Origin: Phytoseiulus persimilis
Taxonomy: Eukaryota > Arthropoda > Arachnida > Mesostigmata > Phytoseiidae
Direction: 5' to 3'
DNA length: 64,000 bases
NCBI GenBank assembly: GCA_037576195.1
Contig: CM075102.1
Location: 44,264,745-44,328,744, forward strand
Position numbers and translations under genes: made by a program. The notes under the pieces are model-generated. The model searched no databases. It was not told the DNA's origin and was given only the letters and a program-made list of their open reading frames with translations. Positions 27,001 through 39,000 of this stretch are shown one piece after another. Position 1 is the stretch's first letter. The number at the start of each line of letters is the position of its first letter.

Positions 27001-30000
27001 GAATTGATCTTAGCAGATAGCAGCTCCTAATCGTTCGATCCATTATAGTTACGGTTTGGCACGGAATGTCATTCGAAATAAGTCGTCGCCAGGATTCGAA
27101 TCCATCCGGAATTTATCAATGTAGTGCCACGAACGAGTATGGCTCGCTGAACCATACTTTCGAGCTTTCGATCTCTCGTGAGTTTCATCCGGCAGTCTCG
27201 CGGAACCGAGAGCCGTCGAAATCAAAGTTAGCGCCGTTACCTCAGTTCCATGGGATGGCCGATGAATGGCGCCACATGTGTTATCAAAAACCTCGGGTCG
27301 AAAAGCTAAAACTCGCCCCGAGGAAGCCATCTTTGTTCAAAAGCGAACTGTCAGAAGACGCAGACCATGAACGTTCGGAGATTATTCGTTGTGTTACCTG
27401 TCATGATGAGCTCGATTCAAGCAGGTATGGCTTTCTTCTGGCTCGGAGCCTTACTTCCTCCGAAAGTTGGTTCCCATGGCGTGGGTTCACCTGTGCCAAT
27501 GATTCTAGGCTCGCCTCCCATCACGCCCTTCAGCTTCTCAGAGACCAATCTCGTCGGAACGCAGGTCAAAATTACTTGCTTCGCCGGAGGCGGTGGGAAA
27601 ATGAGCTGGCTCAAAGACGGAATAACCGTGAAAGAGGGGGCCGCAGACATGAGTATCCAGTATTTCGACGGACTACTCATCTTGTCGATCGACTCGGTGC
27701 AACCGAAGCATGCGGGCAACTACACTTGTTACGCTCAGGGACCAAACGGCAGCACTAATAGCCACAGCTCGTATTTGAGTGTTTCTGCGCCCCCGCAATG
27801 GCTGTCGGTTCCAGAGGACCTCATCGTCACAGAGTGGACGAAAAAGCTCGATATTCACTGCGGAGCTTCAGGTCATCCGGAACCAAACATCACTTGGTTC
27901 AACGGAGACGGTCAGTCGAAATCTCAGGATTTAGATCTTAGCCTGTGTTTCATAAATCACGATGTCCGATTGTCTTCCGTGATGCATTGCAGAAGCGATT
28001 CATCGAGGACCAATACTGACCATCGATGGGGGCGCGAAAGGAGGCTCTTACATTTGTGAGGCGGCCAATCCGCACGGGAGCGTGAAACATAATTTCAAAC
28101 TGTCCATATACAGTGAGTACGGAGTCCTCCGGCTCTGTGGACTTGAATCGACCGCCGATCGTGCCAAACTTTGTGAAATGGCCGATGGATGGCGCCACGA
28201 GTATCGAGTCAATGATTTAGAAGCTATGGGAGTCGCCATGTTGTTCGACGCAATCAAGAGTCACAGTGCCAACAGGCAGCCGATGAAAATGGGATGCCGT
28301 GGATTCTCCATTTTCTGTGCGTTGCTGTGCCTCAGAACTGTTTATTCTGGTACGTCGATCCTATCCTGAGCATTCGTTTGAAGGAGAAACATTCATTTCG
28401 ACAGGGACACTGATTTGTGCGCTCATTTTAGGGAAGCCGTCGATATCCTCTTTCGCATTCCCCGAGATCGTTTCATTGGGAGCATCAGTTAAGGCAACAT
28501 GCGTCTCAGAATCACAAAGCTCGTTGCAGTGGCTCAAAGATGGCGATCCGTTGAAGTCAGGGGCGAAAGGAATCGACATCAAGCATTTCGAAGATATATT
28601 AGTATTGGTGATATCCAGCGCACAAGCAGTCCATGCGGGGAATTACACTTGCACGGCACGCAATCGGCATGGAACGAGTTCATTCAGCGCGTCATTGAAG
28701 GTGGCTGTTCCGCCCGCTTGGATCAAAGTCCCAAAGGACGCCAGTTTTCTTGGGGTCTCAAGCGATAGAGAACTCGTCTGCGAAGCTGCCGGGTACCCAG
28801 AGCCCCGAGTGAAGTGGTATGCGAATGGAAAAGGTAAAAAGCATCGCAGCGATGCCCAGTTTGTTCGGATGTTTTCGGGAGTCTTATCCGCAATGTTCAC
28901 TGCAGAAATATTCTCTGGGAAGAGGTTCTCGCCTGCGTCAACTCGGGGACGGTCTACGGAGTATTCTTGTCAAGCCGAGAACGCCTATGGAAAGATTCGA
29001 CATGATTTCAAAATCAGTGCTGTTCGTGAGTCTAAACAGAACACTATACGTGGAGTGGAATTCGTCGATAGCTAAATATTACGCCATGCCTCTATTGAGT
29101 TTTATGGCCTACGGATGGAGCCACCTGTACCTTAGAGACGTGATATATGAGATGAGCATCCCGATTTAAGAAATCCTCGGAGTCACTTGTGTGCTCGTGT
29201 CCTCATGGATATGTGGTATCGGTTCCTAGTCCATTCGGTGTGCATGCGGGCACATGACTTCCCCTCCCCTCTGGAAGGCGATTCCCGAACCCTTTGCTGG
29301 TCCAGATGACTTCTGATTTACGGTATGACTTCACGGCAGCAACCGAGTACGTCATAATTCGACGGAGCTCCGATGTGGGCGTTCGGTACTAGCTTCCCCG
29401 TTCAAGAGATGTCGACCGCCGTGGAGTCGGACGGAAATTCAACGAGTCCTGGACCCGATTCCGTCGTTGAAACCTCTTCAAGAATGCCGCCCGTTTCTGA
29501 CATCCGGCAAATGGCCGATGGATGGCGCCACCTGTACCATGGTTTCGCTCGGTTCTCAAATGTGAAGGGCGCCATGTTGGCTTCCTCTGCGGATCGAATG
29601 AGCTTGACTCAGTGTCGACATCATGTGGTTGTACATGACGAGCGTAATCCTCACGACCGCAGCACATCACTGCAGAGCAGGTAGGCTCGCACGGAGCGTT
29701 TAGTGGATTCAGAGAGACGCGAATGGCTGGGGAATCAAGTCTCCCTCCGTTTCCGACAACAAAGCTTTTACAGGCGCTCCTTCGATCTCGCCTTTCGGGT
29801 TCCCGGATCGAGCAGTGGTGGGAACGGAAATCAAAGCAACTTGCATTTCGAGTGATGCAACAAGTTTGACATTACTCAGAGATGGAACCTTACTGAGGAG
29901 CGGCATTGAGGGAGTCGAGATCAAGCATTTCGAAGGGATGCTGCTCCTGGTGATTAACTACGTTGACGTCAGAAATGTTGGGAATTACACTTGTAAGGCT

Positions 30001-33000
30001 AAGAATCGGGAAGGAGTGACCTCCGTCAGTGCTTTCCTGAGCGTCGCAGCTCCACCGAAATGGATTTCGAAGCCGACAGAAAAATTCGTTGTGTCCGCGA
30101 GAGATGAGAAGGCTCTCAATTGTGAAGCGTCGGGTCACCCGAAACCCGACATAGTCTGGACCTACAACGGGATCGTGGTTCATCGGGGCTCATTGCTGTC
30201 TTTCAACAAGAAAGTGAAACCTCAGCCCGGTGCCTACACTTGCGTAGCTACGAATCAGCACGGGAATATCAGTCAGGTCGCACATGTCTCGGTGCATCGT
30301 GAGTTTTCTCTCGATCTCGTGGAAGATTCCTCCTTATGCTTAGGTTATCATTCGGAGCAAACAATCCGGAATCTATTCGAGTCTCCCGACCCGGCTCCAT
30401 CAAGGCTGACGTTTGCGTCATTCTGTTTCGTGAGCCGCAGCTGGGATGATTTCGAGCGAGATTTCAGAAGGCGGCTTCAACAATTACTGGAATCTTTCAA
30501 AAAAGCCGCGGGGGACGATACTGGAACAAATGGCCGATGGATGGCGCCACGAGTATCGCAAACTATTGCTCGAGACCAAGCTGGCCGTAGCATGGCAAAC
30601 GCCATATTTGATCCTCATTCGCAGTCCAAAACCAGCTGAACAGGCATGAGTCAAAATAGAAACTTTGTTCTGATGATGTTCATCATGATACGTGGTGTTC
30701 TGTCAGGTATGTTGACGATTGATTTACTTCTGTACCATTCGACGGCTACGAATGATCGGGACGACTTTTGGAACGGGATGGCAGATATACGAATGGCTTT
30801 TCAGAGAAGCCTTCCATCACCCCCTTCGGATTCCCGGATAAGACAAGCGTGGGCAGTTTGATCAAAGTATTCTGCTATTCAAGTAATGCCGACCAGCTCT
30901 CCTGGCTGAAGAATGGAGCCGTGCTCCAAAGTGGCCTCGACGGCGTGGAATTGAAAATCTATGAGGACTCACTCATTCTCATCATTCCGCGTGTGCAACC
31001 CGAGAACTCCGGGAATTACACCTGTGCTGCCGGAAACAAAGACGGTCAGAGTGCCTACAGCGCTTCGCTGGTCGTCCCATCTGCCCCAGAATGGAGGAAA
31101 CGTCCTCCTGATCGGAAGGTGGTATCGACGGCGGAATCCGGCGGACTTTCGTGTGAGGCTTCAGGATATCCTCAACCCGTGGTGGAATGGCTCAAGGGCG
31201 GCCACCGTTTCCAGCAAGGTGCCGAGTTGCGACTCGATACTTCGGATCAGAAAGCTGTTGCGGGAGTTTATACTTGCGTCGCCATCAACGACTACGGTCG
31301 CATTCAGCAAGATGTGGAAATATCTTTCGAAAGTAAGCGTGTGGAGTCTTCGAATATTGCGCCCCCGGCTGTTCTGTTGCAAATGGCCGGTGGATGGCGC
31401 CACATGTACCATTGGAAGAGAGATGGTTTCAAGTTGACAGAGGAATGGTTATCGCCATTTTTGTTTTCCGATGCCGTTCTGATCGGGTGAAATGTTCAGC
31501 GGCATTAGATGCGTATTGTGGGTTGTCGCTGTGGATTCCGTCCGCGCAGGTTCGTTGATTTTTCGCGTTTCGAGCGTATTGGCGACTGCTTCCCAAGGTG
31601 AATGAATATGGAAATCTAGCGTGAGGTTCAAACGATTCTAGGGAGGCCCATTATCACACCCTTCGTATTTCCTGAGACCAGCATAGTTGGGAGTGCGGTC
31701 AAAGTTGCTTGTATTTCGAGCAATGCTGACACATCATCTTGGCTGAAAGATGGGAAACAAATCGAGAGCGGCGCGAACGGGATCGAGATCGACAATCTCA
31801 GAGGAGTCATCCTCCTGACCATCGGAAGCGTTCAGCCACAACACTCTGGAAACTACACCTGCGAAGCGAGGAATCAGATCGGTCATAGCAGTTGGACTGT
31901 GGCTCTCGTCGTCCCGTCAAAACCAACTTGGACATTGAAACCACCGGAGCGCGCGATTCTGTCCGCGGTTAACAGCTCCGAAATCCGCTGCGAAGCCTCG
32001 GGTTACCCGGTGCCGGATGTTAGGTGGTTCAGAGATGGCGAAATTTACCCGACCGGGAATTCTCTCCGCTTCGATAGATACGACGCAACTATCACGGCGA
32101 CCTACACTTGCGTTGCTAGTAACAAACACGGAGAGATTGCGCAGAATGTCATGGTGTCAGTGAACAGTAAGCTCTCTCCTGAAGCTGATTTGAAGATTTG
32201 CGCCGTAGAGCCTGTTGTTGTAAATGGCCGACGGATGGCGCCACGCGTACTTTGTTCCAAGCTTTGCAGTTCAGCTACAACCTATGAAACGGCAGCCATG
32301 TTTCCAATCGCTGACACTTGAATAACGGAGATGTTGCCAAGTTTATCCGGAGTGTTTTTGTTGCTGCTCACGCCTCAACTCTGCCTGTCAGGTTCGTTTC
32401 ATGATGGCGATCTATGAGGGCGTATGATCAGTCGTGCCGAAGTTTACCGAACCTGTTCCAGGCGTGCCGTCAGTATCCCCTTTCGCTTTTCTGGAGAAGA
32501 ACCCTGTGGGAAGCTTGATAAAAGTCACATGTTTCTCCGCGTCAGCTCAATCCCTCAATTGGTTGAGGGATGGGAAGCGAGTCGTAAGCGGAGCAGGGGG
32601 CGCGGAAATCAAAGCTGTTGAAGGCGTGCTGCTCCTGGTGATCCGGAATGTGCAGCCGGAGAATTCTGGGAACTACAGTTGCGTAGCCAGCAACCGAGAA
32701 GGCTCTGCGAGCTACAGCGCTTTCCTAGCGGTGACAGCTGCCCCGACATTCCGGAAGACTCTTCGGAACAGAACAATCCTATCCTCGGAAGAACTCAGCC
32801 TAGAGTGTGATGCTCATGGCTTTCCTGAGCCGGAACTACTCTGGCGGAAGGATGGGAAAATCCTGCAGCGGTCGAAGGTTCTCAAGATTGGGAAGCATGA
32901 CCGGTCCGCTGGTGGACGATACACATGCTCAGCGTCGAATGAATATGGTTCGATTGAGCAGAGTGTCGAGATCTCAATTTCAAGTAAGAAATGTCTCAGT

Positions 33001-36000
33001 TGAAATTTTCCGCCGGCATAGCGTTTCTCTGAAACGGCCGGAGGGTGGCGCCACATGGATCGTCTTTAAAAGGGATAAATCCCAACAATCGCGATCCACG
33101 GCCATTTTGATGCATTTCGAAACAATTTGTGCTCTTCGGATGTACGCAAGATGTGGCCCCACGTATCATTGATAATTGTTTGTTTCTTCCAACGCAGAGT
33201 TTTGGCAGGTCAGTGGTTTCAAGAATACCGATTTGGGATTCACACGAGTGATCCGCGGTCAACTGATGCTTGAATTGCTCTTCCATTTCTCTTGTCAGTC
33301 TCTCCTACGGTGGCTCCTTTCACATTCCCATCGTATGTACCGATCGGCACCAAAATCAAAGTCATGTGCTCGTCGCTCGAGGAAAGTTCTCTATCGTGGG
33401 CGAAAGACGGCAGGACTCTGCGGAGTGGATCTGATCCCAGCATCGTTCTGAACAAAGTTGAAGACGTGTTGTTGCTCTTCATAAGCGGAGTACAGGTCAA
33501 ACATGTCGGAAACTACACCTGCACGGCTCGAAATCGCTTCGGCGTCTCTGATTTCACCGCGTTCCTCTCTGTGGCGGCCCCTCCCGTGTGGAAGATTCGA
33601 CCGATCGATACAAACGCCGGCAATGCAGGAATGGACGTCGTTTGCGATGCAGAAGGCTATCCACAGCCTGAGATTGTTTGGCTCAAAAATGGAGGTTGGT
33701 GCCTCCATCGAATTTGCGACTGCTGAACAGAATCAGGCACAAGTCTCTGTAGTGCGACGATCCCCTCTGAGGTCATTCGAACGAAGTCCTGATACCCAGA
33801 GTGAATCACAGCCAGCTTTGTCAAAACCTACGACGTTACAGAAGTCGTGCGAACCGGCGCCAAGCTCAGCTTGGGAAACCTGAGCTCACAGGGCCCGGGG
33901 GTTTACACTTGTAATGCCAAGAACCCGTACGGATCGCTGAGTCAAGACGTGAAAATATCAATGAGCCGTAAGCATAATCACCGGATTCCATGAGTGTCGT
34001 ACAACTTTTCGCGCCATTGGGGTGTTTCACGCAAACGGCCGGTGTGTGGCGCCACGGGTACCACCTCGTATTCTAGCATGCATATTATCCACGCCATCTT
34101 GTTAGTTTTTAGACCTGTGAAGTGTGCAAACATGTTCCTTCTGCTACTTAAATCTATCGTTCTAATTTTGGAAATAAGAGTGATCAGCTGCGTGACTTTG
34201 GAGGTTGGAAAGTTCAGTTTTCCGACGACTAACGGTGTTGGTTCACGCGTGAAAGCTTTGTGCTTTGCAAATGAAGATAGCGACTTGAAATGGTACAAGG
34301 ATGGATTAGAACTGGGTTCGGAAAACGATGGGATATCTCTCCGGAAACTGGACGACGCTCTAGTGCTCAGCATACAAAACGTGCAATCCAAGCACGCAGG
34401 AAACTATACATGCGAGGCGACGAATCACGGAGGGACCAGCGGATTCAGTGCTATGCTCGCAGTCAATGCTAAACCGCAATGGGTATCAACGCCAAAAGAC
34501 ATCACTCTGACTCGAAACTCGCGCGCTGAACTAGAATGCAGAGCTGAGGGATTCCCTGAGCCCGTCATAACATGGAGCAAGAACGGAGGTGAGTGCTCAC
34601 AGAACTATTTTCCGACGCGGAATCGAGGTGTACTAGTGCCAAAAATCCTAGCAGTGTCTGATCTATTTCAGAGAACATCAAGAACGGCTCATTCCTTCCC
34701 ATTGACAGGGTGGAAAGCTACACGGCTGGTCCCTACGAGTGTGAAGCGTCAAATGAGCACGGCGTCATTCAGCATCGTTTTCGCATATCGGTGTTTAGTA
34801 AGAACATCATGAATACGTACCGTTAGCGATTCCTCCACGCATTGTTGAGAGAGATGAGCGGCAACACAGAGCTAGAGCGTTTGAACAAAGCTTGCCTGCT
34901 TCAAGAACCCTTGAATAGCCATAGTTCTACACCCTCGAGAACACTTTTCATGTTATCTGACATCGATGATTGGCATCGAAGGGATGTCTCTTTCTTCTCG
35001 TTTGAGAAGTGTACACTGATAATAATGGTGTCTGCAGTTGATCTTCCAAACACCGGCATTATTCGTTTGTCAGAGCTTTCCTGTACTGGTGGCTCCACAC
35101 TCTGTGCTTTTTAGGAAGCTCGAATAAGTCAGATTCAGTTAATTCGTTCCTGGTGTACTTCATGGAGCCACTAGTTCCATCTGAGCACTCGGTGTGAGGA
35201 TATCAGCGCTCTGCTGTCGCCATTCTCACAAACAGTGAACAATGATGACACCGATTTTGTGCGGGGCTTTGTTGATTTTTACGCGGATTCGGGTCGCTGA
35301 AGGTGAGTTCGGAGTTTGACTCTCATCGAATATGACGGCGTATATAGCTCGACGGAAATAACAATCCTTCGCCCTTCCAGCATCCGCCCCGCGAATCCAA
35401 CCCTTCACGGTCCCCGAGAAGCTGACAGTCAACGATTCCCTCAGTCTGTTTTGTGCGGTGACGTCCGGTGCCAAGCCCGTAACATTCTCCTGGAGGAAGA
35501 ATGGACGTTTCTATACCGGTGAAAGTGTGACGCAGAGCAACGATCGCATGTCAGTTCTCGAAATCAGCCCAGTGACCATAGATAGCAATGGAAACTATTC
35601 GTGCGTTGTTCAGAACAGTTTCGGAAAGGATGAATACACTACGGCAGTCGACGTGAAAGGTTGGTAAATGTTTTCTCTTGTTGTTGGTTGGGCCTTGGAG
35701 ACGGTTTTCTTGCGAATGCCTTGTGGAAACGGTACGCGAGATGATCTAGTGCTCTCCTACCGTTCGGCGATACTCCCAGCCGAGGAATGCGGAACGTTCC
35801 GCTTTCCTCCTCCGGTGGATTCTCGTAGCAATCTCAATGTTATAGCTTCAATGCCGACGCACCGCTCAACGAGCTTCGTCGCGTTCCGGGTTAGAGAGTT
35901 ATCGAACCATCTCAAAGCTGTTATGTAGCGGCCTCCCTGGTTCAGCTCGAATGTAAACAAACAGTCGCCGCAGCTCCGAGCGACCTGACAGTCCAAACGA

Positions 36001-39000
36001 CACTGTCGGAGACGAGCCATGAGCACAATAGCTCAGCCATGAAAATGGTCCGTCTTCGAAGACAAGCGAAAATAGCATGAGCGCCTTCAGAAACCTCCTG
36101 AATTATTTATGAGCGCGCTGCTCGCTCTTAGTTTTCTGGTCGGTGAACTCCAGGTGAACCCGAAGTCCTTCGGCCTGTATTCTGGGACTTTTTCGGTAAC
36201 GTTTGATACTCTCAAGCATCTCAGTACTTCTATCGGGGCGTCAGGGCTCAAAAATATTGACGGTTCCAGTTGCGCCTTTCTGGACCGCGTCCGATCTGCC
36301 CACCGAGCTTTCTGTTAACGCTTCGTCAAGCTCTCGATGGAAAGAAATCTGTCCGGCACACGGCAACCCGGCACCTAGACTTTCGTTGCTGAAATGTGGG
36401 AACGACAGAATATCGGTGCTTTCTGGTGAGTGGAGAAATTGTGGAAATCAGCCGGACGGAAGAGGCTTGAAGGGATCTAAGAACTCTGTCGTCTCTTTCA
36501 GATGTAAACGTGAATTGTAAATCAACAAAGGTCGTCGATCATGACGGAAAATATGCTTGTGTAGCAGCAAATGAGCTTGGAGTGATTTTCCATACCTTTA
36601 CAATGAAAACTAGAGGTGTTGGTCTTTCGAATAAACGTATTGAACTTTGGGTTAGGGCGGGGGTGTTTCATTGGGTCGGGTGTCTCCTTGAAATCTCGAA
36701 AGACTCGACGTACATGTGGTGCCATCTATCGGCGGCTCTGAAACTTCATGGCGGTTAGGTAGACATTTTCCGATCTATTCTCTGCATGCCCAAGCCATCT
36801 CCGCCCGCGGGCATGTGGCGCGCTGGGATGGCTTCTCACGGCGCGGAAGCTACTTACTAATTCGAGTTTTACGATGCAGTGCCAGCGAAATTCGAAGAGA
36901 AACACTCTGTCGTCACCGCTCGCAAAGGGGAGAATGTCAAACTCACCTGTGAAGCACAGGGCGACACTCCACTCCACATCAAATGGTCGAAAGGAAATCG
37001 CATCATCAACAAGAAGCCGAATGACAGGTCAGTGCTCCAGTCGAGTTGTTGTTTGAACCCTTTGAATCTGCCCCAGTTTCTCGATGGATCGAGACATATC
37101 CAACTTCGATTTCTGCCGCGTTTGGTGAGGGAGCTGGCTGACTGCTCCGGTCGGTCGAGATTTGCGGTCTCATGCGCAAGAGAGAATGAGCCAGGACGGA
37201 TCGTTCGCAAAGTCGATCTATTCCCCGATAGACATCGCTGATGGCCTCTCGTGCTCCATCGAGTAGGGCTAGAAACCATTATTGGACCTAAGCAGACATG
37301 ATTTTTGACTGAGGAGGGAAGAGGAACGGAGATATTATGCTCGAATCTTCCCTTCGCTGCGTCGGAGCTGCCTCTGGTTGGTCTGGATTAGGTTCGCAGT
37401 CATCGGCTCACGTATCTCCAGTCGGAAATCCTTGTGAAAGACTCGACGGCTTCCGTAGCTTGGGGGGCGCCTTGCGCAAAAGAATACGGTCGACCAGAAT
37501 CGGAACGAAATGAGCGGGGCAAGAGTGTGCTTGAATTCGGACCCTTCTCGAGCTCTATCAGGGCTCCAGGCTGAGAACCGGGGGCTCCCACGAGACAGCG
37601 TAGACGCTTGAAAAGAATTTGAGTACTTCTCCTGATCGGCCGAATTTCCGAAGCCAACCGAATGTCTCTTCGTCAAATTTAGTTCATGATCATCGCCCCA
37701 TCGGCTCGTGGCTCTAGACATTGCATTCTCGGGAAATGAGAGTCTGAAGGGGAGCTCGAGGGGTCGGCGCGGCTCAGAGCGAGGTTGAAGAGAGCGTGTG
37801 TTTCGAAAAGCTTGAAAGCTCCCAAAGCCGAGCGCTCGTCAGGTCAGATACCCTCCCCCGGGCCTGAGAGGCCAAATGAGAGGGAGTCTCTCAGTCTCCC
37901 TCCGTCCAGGCTCACCGCCAGAGCTGCTCTCGTTGGGAAGAGCTGATAGCAGACGCCAGGACTCCTTCGAATCAGAGGATGGCGGAACGAAGGAGTAAAC
38001 ATGAGCAGAAAGGACAACGCCCCTTGGACTGATTGTTGTGATTTTTCTTGGCGTTACTCTCTGAAGAGGAGGCGACTCGAGATTCGATATACGCTCGTTC
38101 CAGGAACGAGATCTACGAGACGTACCAGGATCAGAGCATGAAGTCAGAACTATTCATCAGCAACACCGATCGCAACGATGGAGCGATATACACTTGTCTC
38201 GCTGAAAATGAGCATGGCCATGACGAGCGGACCGTCAAACTTCTTATCATAGGTTGGTGAATCTCATTCCAAGTATCGGATATCATTCCGCTCCATGCTG
38301 CCGGGAGCGTTCTAAAGATGATCCCACTTGCACAGAGGTTCCCCAACCACCACGAGACATAAAGATTTCCGAAACGTGGAGCCGCTCGGCGAGCATCAGT
38401 TGGACTCCCCCCTACTCCGGCAATTCTCCCATCACGAAGTATACTGTTCAATACTGGCGGGTGGCTACTTCCCATCGACTGGAGGAGATGGAGGTGGCTG
38501 GCACACAGAGCTCGGTACTACTGCAGGACCTAAAGCCCGGCATCGCATATCAAGTCAGCATCGTTGCTGATAACGCTGTTGGAAGCAGCCAGCCATCCAG
38601 CGCAATGAGTTTCACCACGGGCGAAGAAGGTTGGTTCGAAATTCCGGGACATTCCGATTGTCGTCGTGGCTCTGGGACCGAACGGAGCTCAACCTCGTGT
38701 TGGATTCGTTTGAGGGTTTTCTCGGCAACGTTGTAAATTTCCGGGGTCCTTTTCGTATTCCAGAGCCGAGTGCCGCGCCTACGGACTTCCATGTGGAACC
38801 CAAAGGTCCACACACTATCCGCGTTTCTTGGAAACCGCCACCGCGTGATGAGTGGAACGGCGAATTGCGCGGCTACTACATCGGATATAAACCCACTGGC
38901 CATGGACCATATTCCTTCAAAACCGCTGATTATAAGGAGAACTCGACCAATGAGTTCTTCCTGACAGGTCTCCAGAAAGGAACCGATTACAGGTCAGTTC

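Noticed and set aside
33148-33166. Second promoter core (GATGTGGCCCCACGTATC) before V23
   Set aside because: It lies inside the V23 signal-peptide exon (ATG at 33151), so the likeness is best taken as chance.
8107-35000. Mutually exclusive internal exons as in insect Dscam1
   Set aside because: Each unit has its own signal peptide and promoter-like element, and the signal exon has no acceptor, so choice must be at transcription start, not by internal exon competition.
8107-36615. Array of separate small Ig-domain genes
   Set aside because: Each unit ends in a phase-1 donor without a stop codon and none has its own membrane span. All fit one constant acceptor at 36880, so they are alternative first cassettes of one gene.
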